Source of the DNA: Dromaius novaehollandiae
Lineage: Eukaryota; Chordata; Aves; Casuariiformes; Dromaiidae
Length of the DNA stretch: 64,000 nt
Direction of reading: 5' to 3'
Assembly (NCBI RefSeq): GCF_036370855.1
Contig: NC_088099.1
Span: 23,775,501 to 23,839,500, forward strand
This document shows, piece after piece, positions 48,101-61,085 of this stretch. Position 1 is the first letter of the stretch. Each line of letters begins with the position of its first letter. The notes under the pieces are model-generated. The model was given only the letters and a program-made list of their open reading frames with translations, was not told the origin of the DNA and searched no databases. The position numbers were made by a program, and so were the translations under genes.

Positions 48101-49334
48101 TATTCTGCTAATTAGATAATGGGCTGTTGGGACTATTTTCAGGAGTAATGTAAGCAGGATTTCGTCCAACATTCAGCTACATTTAGAAGGATCCATGCAC
48201 ACACACACCAGAAATTTGAGAACTAATTCCTTCCCTATTGACCTGCCTGATCAGAGAGTTTGGAGAACTCTCTCTCCATTTTCATCAGGATCCAACGCTC
48301 CCAACCTTACAGAAGAAAAAAATGTTTCCTAATTTAATGGCTTAAAAATCCGTATCTCCACTAAGCATTTAATTTTTTGCTAACAGTGTTTTCCAGTAAA
48401 GGATCACCCTGAAGTGGTACTGGAAACTGCCCAGATGCCAGTGTCTCTGGTAGAAAGATATTTTCAGCACAGGGTCTCAAAGAGTGATTGAGACCTGACA
48501 GAACTTTCTCTTCCTTCCTGTCTCAGTATTGAAAATCAAATATAACCACTATTTATCCTTCTCTCTGCAGAGCTCCCTGCCTTGGGCTTCTCAAGTGGCA
48601 CCTTGTAACTTCATAACTCCCATAAATCAGGTAATCCTGTGTGTTCAGTCCTAGAGGTGCCACAAACTCATTTTTTAACCCAACAAGATTTATTGGGCAG
48701 TGATTTTTCATGCCTTCTGGCACCCCAAGACAGAGGATATTTATATTTTTCCTCCCAACTTACTCTCTAACATTTCAAAGCAATGACTGTGCATCACAGT
48801 TTGTGTTCCAAAGCCATCGCCTCATGACGAGCTCCCTACGCATTCGTACGCACATGATCTAAGAATGCCTCCATTTCTCCAATGTCTTAATGTGCTGGAG
48901 GTTTTTACAATGAGAGAACAGATGTATCTGGAACAGACTGTTTTGCAGTGTTGTTTTGAAAGACCCTGTGATGTATTGGTATAATAGATCTCCCCCTCTT
49001 GGTGTTTCTATAAAATGGCAGGCTACAGGTGGTATATTATGTCCTGATTGACAATCTGTTAGCAAACCTTGTCACCAAATTTTCGAGAAACTGTCAAGAA
49101 GATAAAAGAATTCTCTGTAAATAGGGAACAGGGAGTTTCTGTCTTCATCCTAAAGTATCCTGATATTCAAATGATTGAAGGGGAGATGACTGTCATCTTT
49201 GTCGGTAAAACACTAAACATATTGTAGGAATCAGATAAATAATACTACAGTTTTACAGGAATAATGCAATTTAAATGAACATTTCAATTCTCATACTGAA
49301 ATGATAAGAGTTAAAGGTTCCCTGAAAAGCTAAA
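45111..49334. other. Non-coding stretch, no gene seen
   Basis: I recognise no exon or transposon here. The segment at 47020-47260 is richer in CpG than its surroundings (about a dozen in 240 bases), followed by a GA-rich tract at 47268-47345. The remainder is AT-rich with only short open frames. Confidence 0.45.
47268..47345 (+). repeat. GA-rich low-complexity tract
   Basis: The plus strand reads 'aaaaaagaagaaaggaaaga' and 'aggaaagaaagaggaaacgt', continuing purine-rich to about 47345. It follows a CpG-enriched segment. No transposon body is visible. Confidence 0.75.
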
Positions 49335-49752
49335 TGTACATGGGAAGAGGGTATGAAAGCTAGGTACATGGGAAGAGGGTATGTAAGCTAGGGCATGCCT
49401 ATATACTTGAGCTAGGCTTAAAACAATTAGCCTGGGACAACACACGTGCTGCGAAGCCTGGCTTAGAAACCAGTCCTGCTGAGGCTATGAAATACAAAAT
49501 AGCCCCAACTTGGATATATTACTGTCTGGTAAAGTCATGTGATTGTTATAGTAGCTCAATATATCCAATAAATGATGATCCTGGTTTCCGGTGTGTTTGG
49601 GTTCCTGGTGGCTGTGCTGTTATAGTTAGACTGCTAAGGAGCCGGCTAGTTTAAAGCTAGCTACGGCTATGGGCATCGCGTTGCCTCTGCACTTGCCCTC
49701 GCTGGCAGCTCAGCGGTGCTCCCCCAGAGCCCTCCTGACTCCAAACGGCACA
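49335..49752 (+). mobile_element. Possible solo LTR of an endogenous retrovirus
   Basis: The segment opens with TGTACATGGG and could close with CGGCACA, giving TG...CA ends. The flanking pentamers are ctaaa (49330-49334) and ctaca (49753-49757), a one-mismatch candidate target duplication. A TATA-like 'cctatatactt' lies near 49397 and AATAAA is at 49567-49572, followed within 15-45 bases by GT-rich 'ggtgtgtttgggttcctggt', as expected of a polyadenylation site in an LTR R/U5 region. No internal retroviral gene sequence is present on either side, so a solo LTR would be required. I do not recognise the family. A 3' terminal exon with the same polyadenylation signal is the alternative. Confidence 0.3.
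49336..49391. repeat. 28-bp tandem duplication
   Basis: The unit beginning gtacatgggaagagggtatg occupies 49336-49363 and is repeated at 49364-49391 with a single a-to-t difference. Two nearly identical units imply a recent duplication, and it lies at the 5' edge of the LTR-like segment. Confidence 0.95.
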
Positions 49753-51449
49753 CTACAATAGCAATGTTATCAGGTGTCGCCATGGTCGTGTTGCTAATAC
49801 TAGCATCATTAATGCTTGGAATACATTATTTTATGCCTAACCATGTCATTGTTTGGTTTAAAAATTTTCTAAACTGTGAGGCATTTAATAATTTAAACAT
49901 TCCCTGATTATAATTATCTCTGATCCTATGGCTGTCTCTAGAAGCATACTTTAACACTATATGTAACATCACTTGAAATCACTTAAGCGTGCACTGATTA
50001 TAAACATTTGTAGGTGCAGAGCCCTTGAAGAACGTGAAGCAAAACCCCTTCTGAGGAGGGCATGTCAGGAGCGCTGACTTTGAATGACAAAATCTTCCCA
50101 TGACCTTCAAACACAGCCTTGGTTCAGATTAATCCCAGACACTCATGGGATTCCCAAAACCATCATAAATGTCTCATATTCATCCATCACTATACAATAC
50201 TTTAGAAGTAGGGCCTAGAAGTGAACAAAACACAAAAAGCTATGTTTTAAATGCTTATGATTTCCCTCTAATGGACAAAGAAAAGATGCTTTTTTCAGTG
50301 TTTATTTGTTTATTTATCAGTTATGTGGTTATGGTGAAAGATGGTCACAAATGACCATTCTCACCTGTCCTTCGATGATGTATTTCAAGGAGTGGTTCAG
50401 TCTGACTAAAACATGATGATCAGTGATTGAGAGGTCATTAAGGGTGCAGACACTGCCTTGATCTGTGCTGTATTTTAACAGTAGAGACAGAGCTGCTATA
50501 ATTACTGTTGGGTTGGGGCTACGATTATGAAAGCAAAAGCCGAAGTGCTCCTTCAAGACCCCCAGAAGTAAGATGAAGGCTGATATTCGGAGAGAAAAAG
50601 AGCTGATGTTTCGTTCCTGGGTCAGAGGCGGTCTCCTGGAGTGTTAAGTTCAGGGTTAGGACTGAGCCAGGGCTGGGGTCACAGAAACATGCTGACTTTA
50701 CGGCTTGATGTTCAAATGAATTGTAGCACAGCAAGAAGCATACGTCCTATTAATATTTCTGTTCCCTGTAGCTGTGTCTGGATTATGACTAGCACTAGTA
50801 AGGGTTGTGATCAGATTTACAGAATGCAGATGAGAAATTATTACCTTTACGACACGATCCAGGATGAGGATTTGGGCCATAAGGGAAGAGGGTTTTTTGT
50901 TACCCTGGGTACTGTTGTTTATCCCTTACTTCTGTTAGTGCTGAAGTCAGAATTCAATTAGCGCTGCAGATAGCAGGCACTGACCTTTTATTATTATTAC
51001 TGTATGAAACTTAAAGTTTGAAGAAATAAGATGACAGTGGATGTGAAACAGCAAAATAGCTACATTTGTGTTTGGCCTGGGAGAGGTCTCCAAACTATTA
51101 TTAAGGATTATTGTTAAGATTAGGACAAAGGCTAGCAAAAAAGATTATGGACAGCAGGGGCTGAAGTGCTCAGTTTATTTACTTATCTTGCCAAATCCAC
51201 AGGTTTAGCTGGTGAAGTTATTCCAGCTTAGAATCACCCAGTAGCCATTTTCATATTTTGAAAAGATGGTTTTTGCAACATATGAGGACGTTCCTGTCGT
51301 GAGCAATAAAACCAACATTTCAGCCACTCCTGTACCAAATCTCAAAACTGATTCTCATTTAACTATGTTTTACAGCTCTTATCTAGCTCAGAGCAGAATA
51401 TAAATTGTTTTGCAATTTCTATATCAGTCCTCAACCTAGATCTGTATGC

Positions 51450-51473
51450 AATAATAATATCAATAATAATATC
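51450..51473. repeat. 12-bp perfect tandem duplication (AATAATAATATC x2)
   Basis: The 12-base unit aataataatatc occurs twice without mismatch (51450-51461 and 51462-51473). It is a minor local slippage product. Confidence 0.9.
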
Positions 51474-53280
51474 AAGCAAAAAATCTAACACTTCACACAA
51501 AACTGAAGTCTTCTTTCATGTAATGCTAACCCCAAGCCCAGGCTCAGTCAAACTTGGCCCAACACTGCCATGAGCCATCTCTCTCTTTTCAGCCTCGTGC
51601 CTAACCGTGAACTTGAGGAGGGAGCCACGGCTGAGGCTGCTTGGCAGAGCTTGCTGGAAGAGCCCTCTTCAAGGCCACCAGTCGCGCAGTCTCCAAGCTG
51701 GCAGCCAGACCTCTGGGGAGGATGCGCTCAGGGCCCCGACAAACCGCACCCTGCTGACCCTCAGTACAGCAAGAATTAGTCATAAATTGCAAAAAGTCTA
51801 TAAGAGCCAGGAGACATCCCAGACTTGTATACTCCACTTGCCCAAATAAACCAAACTTCAAGTCCCGTTCACTTCTAACCTAATCCCTTCTATCAGTTCT
51901 AACTCTGGGCTTAAAATAACCCAGAGACTGCTTCTCAAATCATGAGAAAATATGAAGTGTCCTCTTTTCCAAGACAGACATCTGATGTCTGTGAGCATAA
52001 CTGTAAATCTACATCCAATCCTAGCTTTAATATGGCATTATGACAAAAACCCATACCCACATGATGCCTACGATCTTGTGAGTCCCAGCTATGATCCTAA
52101 CTATATGAGATATAGAGAACTCCACCATTAAACATGTGGAACAAAGCATAACACAATCTACAAGGTTACACATACTTCTATTCCAGCAATGCTTACCTAA
52201 CTCGTAAACCAACATGGACAAGATCTCGAAGAATCAAAGAGTAAAGCTAGAAACTCAGGCATTAGTCCTAATCACAGTCTCAAACCAAATTCAAACTGTA
52301 ATCTTGAGTCAAATAAATCATACATTCCTGTCTGTTTCTCACTCCGGTTTCATCCCAGGCTTGTACAACTTACGGGGTTGAACAGTAAGTCTATTGCTTC
52401 AGTCCTCCCCGTCCATAACAATAAACCAACAAGAAATAATTCATTAATCTTACATCATAAATCAGTTTCCATGCAGTTGTCACAGAAAGCCCCACTACTT
52501 GAGTGTGTTCTGTGTTTGCTTACACTTATACCAACAAATCAATGCGTTTGCCATATTGGATTTTGAAGAGCAAAAGTAAAAGCAAACTTTTGTCCACTGG
52601 GATTTTAATAAAGGGTAAACTAAATCTGTAACATACTTAAAAGCAATGTGTTCTGTTTCAGAGGTTTAACACATTCTCCAAATTACATTTATTCTTCTGA
52701 ATGCTCACTTGTTTGGGGAGCCTTCTATCAGGAATTCACTTGAGAAATACCAGATCTAGAGAAAAGAGGTAACTGCACTGGATCTCAGAAACGTGCACCT
52801 GAAGTTAGAACCCTGGAAAACAACAAAATCGAAGCAAACTATAAACTGGTGAGAAATTAGAAGCAAGATAGGGAACACATGGCAAGATTGCCTGAACTGA
52901 AGGACTGCAATGAGAATCATAAAAATTTACAGTAGTTCAGTCTGAAGGAATTGTAGCCGTGTAGAGTGCTCCCGCCTGAAGTCACAGCAACTGGAGATCT
53001 CTCTCAAGAGGAGAGCCCACTTTTTGTGGCTGTTACAGTCCAGAATTTCCTTCCTAATAATGATTTTGAAGAATACATACGTGAAATGGGTAGAAAGAGG
53101 AAATACTTGTAAAATAAAATTAGATAAGCTTTGTATGGTACATATTGATTTTACATGCCTTTATGCATGTAGAAATTAATAGATGATGCTGAAGAAGTAA
53201 TACAGATTATGTTCATAGGTTATGGATTATGCTAACAGAGGGATTACTTGAGAACCATATAGAATGTGACAGAAAATACC

Positions 53281-53291
53281 TTTTTTTTTTT
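53281..53291. repeat. T11 mononucleotide run
   Basis: Eleven T residues follow 'aaatacc'. A simple repeat; no element body is associated with it. Confidence 0.85.
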
Positions 53292-55733
53292 AACCTTTTT
53301 GTCTATAGCAAAGACAGGATTGTTTACTCAATTAGTGGATTCAAAATAATTTAACAGAGCTTGCTTTCTATTTTCCAGTATGAGCAAAGATGAGAAAATC
53401 TCAAAAGTCAACAAAGCAAGTTTGGGCTATGCCCTGCCATCAATTGCTAGGAAGGATTATGTGGCAGCACCTTAATACCCTCTCAAAATGACATTATAGG
53501 CTATAACCCAATTACCTTTTTTAAAAAAAAAAAAGCTCTGTATGATCATGGGAAACTGCATTCAGACATCAGCCTTGCAGCCTCAATGCTGAAGCAAGGG
53601 TGACATTTAAGCAGCTGTGATGCATTCCAGCTATGGTGACATCGCGCAAGCAGCAGCTCGCTGCTCCTGGGGTGTGGATTTGGGTGAAACATAACTGCTT
53701 TGTTCAGTCAAGGGTTGCTGAAGCAGTAGCCCACCATGCTAAAGAGGTTGCTAGGGTTACCACAGGCATCCCGTGTGCTCAGCCTGAAGATTCAGGACTA
53801 TAATGGAGAAGCTTTGCTTCACCAAACAAGCAAATACCAAAACATAAAAAAAATTAAAACACAGAGAATTATTGCAGAAATAATTTTTTTTAAAAAATGA
53901 CAACATTAATATCTACATACAGGCAAAATGCCAGAGCTGGCAAAATGATTGCTAAATCCTGAATTACCTGCTGATTTAAAAAACATGTATTTTATAAATT
54001 CAGTGTGAATTTTTGGCGCAACACAATTGCGCTAAGCATTCCCATCTCTAATTATACCCTTTACCACTCTCATGGTGTGCTCCTACTTATCCCAGGTAAT
54101 TGCCTTCAGACAGATCTGTCTGGTTCCTGGTATATATGGTAAGATGAAGCCCCCAGCTTTGGCCAATTCAGCTCAAGTACAGAACTCCTATTGCACTTGG
54201 GCATCACGGGTCTCACTCCAGGAGGTTTCAGACTGGGCTGCAGATGAAGTCAATGTTTGAGTGTAAACTACAGCTTGAACAGGACACCTGCTGTGAGTTG
54301 GAGGAAAAAAATACCCTCAGGGTCCCTTTGTGCCATACCAGGCGTGTGTGAGATGGGATGGCTGGACCAGCACGCTGCAGTGAGGCCATGAAGCTGCGCC
54401 ACCGAGCTTTGCCATGGGCACGTGGGTGGGCCTGGGAGAGCCCAGCTAGCAGGCGAGTCTCAGCTTGCCTGTGACTAATTTTATGACATACACAAGGATA
54501 AAATAGCTGGTATTTGAGTTGAGGATTGAGCCCGTAGTATAAATATAGCCTTAAATTATGAGTTCAGAAACTACCAATGGTTGCTATGAAATGCACTAAC
54601 ATTTTGAAAGCCTCCTAAAATGTTGAGAAAATTCCATCAATCAGCGTCTTAAAGCTGTTCATGCTTTTCATCATTCTGGAAATTTTTTCCATAATTTTCT
54701 GCTTCTATTTTATACTATGTAGTTGAAGAAATCCTCTTGCTCTTGCCTTTATTAGTTTTTTCTTTTTTACATGGAAGCACATACATTTTTATGCTTGACT
54801 TGCAAAACCGTTTGTGATCTGCATAAGGTCAGGAAGAGGTGATTCATGTAATGAAAAAGTTTGAGAGAAAACTTGTCTTAAAAGTAACATGCCATCACTT
54901 ATATAAGTACTTGTGATACAACATTATACTAGGAAACCAAAGATATTTACACCTTTTTTTGAGGAATTGCTTTTTATATCATGAACACAAACTTCTCAGG
55001 CCTAATAATTCCTACAAAATATTCTCCACTATAAGCTATTCTGCTGTATCATTTTCTTGGGCTATGAAATTTATGTTGGACATTTTTGCATTGATATTCT
55101 TAACCATTTCAGTTATTCGGAATGTTGTGCAAATCTGTTTTCCTTCCAGATCATTTATTTCTGAAGCTACTAGTTTTGAAGATTACTATAATGTAAATCC
55201 TGAACAAGGAAAGAGGATCTAGATGTATTTATTCTATAAAATCCTATTAGAAAATTTAGAAGAAAAAGCCAAATATAAGCATGAAAAAGAATAATTAGCA
55301 ACTCTAACAGGGCAGTTTACTTAACAGAAGAACAAATTTCTGAACTCACATATTTAGGATTGCATCTTTATTTATTGTGAAGGTTTTCGATCAGTAAAAT
55401 TAAACTAGACAATACTGGTACATTATCTTCATGTTCAGTCACATTGTGAGAAGTGCCGTAGAGAAGCCAGAACACTCACTGGAGCTTATTCTGCTTTTGC
55501 CAGTTCATCTGAATCTGCAGTGATTTTCGGGGATTAGAGAAGGTGCGACTCTTTTACAGCAGTGCAACCAACAGGAGACTGGTCCAGGATGTTTCTATTC
55601 GTAGGGGCCAAATCCAGGTAAATGAGTGAACTGTCTGTTATCTTCAGCAGTGATTGGTTTGAACGCAAAGATCCCTTCATTTGGAGTAATGAGGCTTGCT
55701 TCCCCTGGGCACCGGCAGAGGGCTTGGCCATTA

Positions 55734-55822
55734 ATGGTTATTTAGGCACCTAAGTGTCCATTTCTGTATGCCCAATGCTTGGGTTTCTCCCAGGAGGAAC
55801 TGTGAATCACCTAGGTATCTCC
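55734..55822. repeat. Possible second copy of the TTTAGGCACCTAA hairpin repeat
   Basis: 'ggttatttaggcacctaagt' opens the segment and 'gaatcacctaggtatctcca' closes it in partly inverted form about 70 bases later. This is like the arms of the copy at 9585-9730, but with a shorter and different interior. Divergence is high. Confidence 0.3.
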
Positions 55823-58800
55823 AGGCTTGTATTCACTTCAGCCAACTCTGAATTTCGAAGTAGGCCTATATGTAGCCACACCCCAGTTTGATGAATGTTG
55901 GCTTTTCATGGAGGTATTGCTTATTTATATCAGATGGCAGCAGTTTTCTCAAGCAACAGAGGAAAACGGGTCAGCATGTTTTTCTCTCTTCACCCTGATG
56001 TGTTTTTCACGGCCCTTGTGTGAAAAAGAGACCACAAGAGCTGACTCCTCCCATGTGCTAGTGACTGTGTGATGCCCCCATAGTCTCTGCTCTGCACTAC
56101 TCAGGGGCACAAATAAGAGAAAAATGGTAGAGAATCTGTCCTAGATATTGACAGTGCCCCTTAATTGTTTGAAATAGTATGTTCAACCCCAGTACAAAAT
56201 GCAGGACACCAGTTTTGGTTCCACCTGATCCCTACCTCTACAAGTCCTCTCATGTTTGTGGAGACCTGTCCTCAGATGCACAGGACAGAAGCAGACAAGC
56301 CTGACATGCTTGACATGCATGGAAAGCGACCTGCAAAAGTACCTTCTTCTCCCCCTGCCCTTTTCAGGGATTTTAAACCTCTGTTCTTCTTTGTTCTTTC
56401 CGTACTTCAAATTGGAAGAAATTCAGATTGAAAGACACTGCAGATTGGAGACAAAATACTGTATTTGCTGCATCAAATTTCCACAGCAGCAGATTTTTTA
56501 TGTCATGAGCAAGTTTATGATTTCATTGAGGTATAAAGCTGAAGAAGATGACTAAGAAGAGAAAAGGCTCTCAGCAAATGTAGAAAAAATAGCAAAAAGA
56601 CTGTAGCCAGATAAATTGCTGTTTGTACAAATGTTCTTTTTTCTTCCAAATGTGTTCTAATGTGAAAGCTCCTCTTTAAAATATTCAACAGATAAGGGGA
56701 TTTATTCAGAATTTCTCAGTCTTTCTATCTATCACAAGTTTTCTGCAACTTTGAATTCCCAGACAGGATAACTGAATTTTAAAAATGATGTGAGTGTGAA
56801 GTAGTAACAAATGGATATAATAATGGTTGGAATTTCAGTAATACAACTATCGTATGATTCTGGGGTTCTCACAAAATTAAAGGGATTAAACTTCTCTCTT
56901 AAGGTTTACAATATGATGCGAATCTATGGATCAAAAAGACTCCCTGTAATTCACTTGCCTAAAAATATATATATTTAAAATTCATACAGAACTTCCAATC
57001 TAAATGAACAAAGTTGTCAGGTTAAAAATTTGATGGTGCGTTGAGGCTGACTTTTTGGCATTTGTGTTGCTTACAGAAGTTAGAGGCAGCTAAAAGGATT
57101 TTTCCACCTTATCTAATCTAAACGAGAGGACAAAAGGGAGGACTGTCCAGAGTACAAACGATGACCTATGAGATTAAAAAGAAGTCTCTTTGTTGCAATT
57201 TTATCATCACTTGTAAGTGACAAAGTGCCAAAAGACAGGTTTGTGGCAGCAGCAATACATTTTCTTCAGGGCAGGAAAATCATCAACAAGGTGTCTGTAT
57301 ATGTGTAGTGCTGCTTGAATATGAAAGCAATTTTCTGAAGCCCTGTGGCTTAATTCTATTGTTTTCGGCAAGAACGAATATTCTGGATCACAATTTTCAG
57401 TGACTGATAGTAATGGACACTCTGAAAAATGGATGAGCAAGTTCCTCAAATGACTGCTGGACAAGGTTCCAATACCATCGACAGCAATATTTGCATTTAT
57501 CTGAAAAGAGATTAAATGCTAACAGGGCTTCAGTACATTTGTCTGCCTGGCATCTGTGTATGCCTACCATTAAATTAAAGGGGGAAGGGAAATATGGAAG
57601 CAGAATAAAATGAAGAGAAAGAAAAGAAAAGGCGGCATGCTGCATGTGGAGAGCAACTACACCCTTCCATTTTCTAAACACATTTATTCTAGAAAAACAT
57701 CAAGTAGGGATACAGAAATATAAGTAGAGATAGAACTTATCTATCACATTATTGGTAATGTGGACTAATATAAATTATTGCATGACCTATTTCTAATCTG
57801 CGAACATATCTTCAAGAAAACCTAATTATGTATTCAATATTCATTCTTGATATCTTCTGAAAAACTCCTCGGATACGTGGGAGTCAGTTCTTTTTCCTGC
57901 AGCAAGACCAAATATTCAAGCATTTGATGGTAACATAAATTACAAGCTTCTTTATTTATTTAGTTCCATGCAGCATGGCCATAACCTTCATTGCCTCCTC
58001 ACGCAGAGCACCCTCCGACGGGGAGCAGGGCCTGCCTGCGCAGGACAGGGGTCTGCAGGCAAACTCAGTAGGTTCTGTTTTCACTGGCAAGCAGAGATGT
58101 TGATTTCTCCATCCGCTCGAAATCGGCCAAAGAAAATTGCTAATTTTGCCCCAGGTATGGAGATTGGTCTGGAGTTATATGTATAAATCACTTCAAGGTA
58201 GACAAGGGTGTTTGCATTTGATTTTATTCCTTCTGAAATCAAAGGAAAAACATATTTTAAGTAGGAACAAGATGGGACAGCGCAAGCATTTGACTTCAGG
58301 TAAAAATTCAAAATTCTGGTCCTGATTCAGGGAAGAATATAGTCTAGATACACATTTTGTGCATTTTATAAGCAGTCTCACTTCGGACCCACCAAAATCA
58401 AATCAGGTGGGGGCAAACAAGGGCAAAACGAAGTCTCTTCATGAAGTCTACTTGCACATTTAAACTAAGGCATTTAATCTAAGAACATCAAAGATATTTC
58501 TGCACCTAAGTCTGTCTGAGAAGCTGGGCATTACTTAGGAGCTGTTGAACTGGGCTTCGTGGATAACTAGGGCTGAAACAAAATGATATTTTGATGAATT
58601 TATGTGATTAATATAATCAGGAAATATGATTAGGTATTCAAATATGCTGAGTTTGATTTTGACACTTTGTATTTTTGCATTAAAACAACTACCTTTACAT
58701 AAATTTTAAAATATATTTTCTATTTAGTGCAAAAATTAAGCCATTAAAATAACATTAGGAAAATATTTTTTGGAAATAAACATTAGTATTAATTATTTGC

Positions 58801-60754
58801 TTATTACTAATTGAAACTTTCCTAGTCTAGTCATACAGAAATGTTCATTAGCTCTCTGGTGTAGCAGTAGCACTGCATTACCACTTTACAAAGCTGATGA
58901 AGATGCTGCCTTTGGGTATGTAGGCAGCACCTATCCCCAAGACTCAGTGGAAGGCAGCAGTGCTTATTCAAAGGCAGGCTCTGCTCATAGCTCTTTTTTT
59001 CCCTGCCTTCCTGGGGTAACAAATTGTCACAATTATCCCTGGAGATGTTATCCAAGATCATGAGCAGCAGATGCGTACAGTGCTATCTACTGAATTGAAG
59101 GAGAACCTCCCAAGCTGTGATAGAATGAAAGGACTCTCTGGTTACCGGACCCAAAATTTAGAAGGTGATGCCATCTCCTGTAGCGGGGCTCTGTGTTGGT
59201 TAGAGAATGAAATATTTTCCTAACCTCCATGAAAAATGAAAAGCGACAGCAATCTGTCTTTAACTCCCACTCTAAGAAGCTGTGAATAATAAATGGCAGA
59301 ATACAACAATCACAAGTAAGTCTGCTATTTAGGTTAGATACAATAGCAAGGACTGACTGAACAAAGGGCCCTAAGAACAAGGGAGGACTGCTGATGTTGC
59401 TAAACACTGATTAAAGGCCCAACTGACTGCCTAAGGCAGAGTATTGTTTATACTTTAAGTATAAAAAGGGAACCATGGATACAATTCTATCTAATCCCTT
59501 TCAGTTACAGAAATTTTTGATGGTGTTTGCTATTTCATATGTATATTATTCCTGTAAATATAAAACTCATATAAAACCATATTTTGAACGTCTTTAGCTG
59601 CTGTTAAAGTCTGCTTGAAGACTGAGAATATTGCTTGAGTTTAATTCAGCATTAAATGAGTTTACCTCACAACGATAAAGAAAACTATTGTTTTTAAAGA
59701 AAAATGTCTAAGTATATAGTAAAACACAATGTAAAAGTTTTGTAATGATTTCTGGTGCGATGTAATCACCTTCAGATGTTTCACTTAGATTTCTTAAATT
59801 TCCTCACAGCTGACTCCCTCCACGAAGAAATACAGTTAGTCATAATGCAAACCTATTACTGGATCATCCAGGCCAGTCTCATTAGGGCTAGAGATTCTGG
59901 GAGGGAGTTCCAGAAAGATCACACTGTAAGCAAGAAAAATAAGCCCATTATTTACCAAGATATTGGCGTTCTGTCTCTTCATTCAACTACTACTAACACC
60001 GCACAAGAGCTACAGTACTGAAAATATACTGTATCAGGAATGGCACACAAGATCTATGAACAATTTGTCCCTCCTGTCATTGCCAGAACAAGCCTCACTG
60101 CAGATCATAAATGAAGCAAAACAAAACAAAAACCTTAAGAAATCTCAGACAACAGATGCTCCAGTCAAACATCCCCATTATCATGGGCTAAATTTTCAAA
60201 ATTTTCTAAGTTCAAACTGTGCAACACAATCTGTTTGTGAAAATACATGCATACATACATCATGAGGCATTTGTGAATGTATGTCTCCAGTTTTCCACTT
60301 AAGGTACAGATATCTGTGTTTAACCTGTCATAGATAAAGCTAGACACTGACATCACATGGGTTTCTTCTGCAATGTAGAAGTGGTAAATCATTTCAAGAA
60401 TGAAAATTATTTAAATACTTATGGGCTTAAAAAACAGCTAACACAAACTTCCATACTGTAATACTTTCTATGAGAAAGATTTCTACAATATTTGGAAGAG
60501 ATGAAACAGATAATCATGCAGGAATCTCTGGAACATCAGGTCAAGGCCCTTGGTATCATAAGCAACCGAGTCTCATAATTCCATTAGTACATTCCTCAAA
60601 CTCCCTCTCAAAAACTGTGCATGTTGCCTCTACAGCCTATATACAAGATTTTCACAAGCCTTCTCTTCTAAAGGTTGAAGTTTTTCTTCAGTTGTTAGCC
60701 TAAATTTAGTCATTCATATCATTTATACTCATCTATACTCATTTGTTTTGTGTC

Positions 60755-61085
60755 AACAATGCCCTCGAGTTTAGGTAATTCTTTTTAGTCTCTTATGACT
60801 ACCTTCCTGATGTATTTAAAGACAGCGATCATATTTCCTCCCAGCTTACATTTTGTGAGGTTAAAGAAAAAAAAGTTCTGATGATTTCCAGTTCCTTGAC
60901 CAACCATGGAACCTTTCTCTGCAATTATTTCTACTTAATTTCAACTTTATTGTACATAGGTGAGCAGAATTTCATCAGTACTCCACATGAGTTTTCACTA
61001 GGACCTTGTAAAATGACATTTGTATTCCCTTCTCTCTCCTGAAAACATTTCAGCTGATATACCCTAAGACTGCTTAACTTTAACA
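60755..61085 (-). mobile_element. CR1 LINE fragment, minus orientation, very old
   Basis: The plus strand follows reverse-complement CR1 blocks in order: 'gatgtatttaaagacagcga' and 'tcatatttcctcccagctta' ('TTTGAAGACTGTTATCATGTCCCCTCTCAG'), 'ttctctgcaattatttctac' ('TGCTCTTCTCTGGACTTTCTCC'), then 'cagtactccacatgagtttt' ('CAGTACTCCAGATGAGGCCT') and 'ccttgtaaaatgacatttgt'. Both ends are eroded. Divergence is so high that the subfamily, or an L3-like origin, cannot be decided by eye. Confidence 0.5.

Larger units (their letters stand above)
49753..60754. other. Mostly unique non-coding DNA, no gene seen
   Basis: This stretch includes the strand-skewed region discussed at 50510-52420, a T11 run at 53281-53291, a GC-richer spot at about 54310-54470, and a weak copy of the TTTAGGCACCTAA repeat at 55734-55822. 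A short plus-strand frame (49716-49907) encodes one hydrophobic helix-like segment but has no support as a gene. Nothing else is assignable. Confidence 0.45.
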
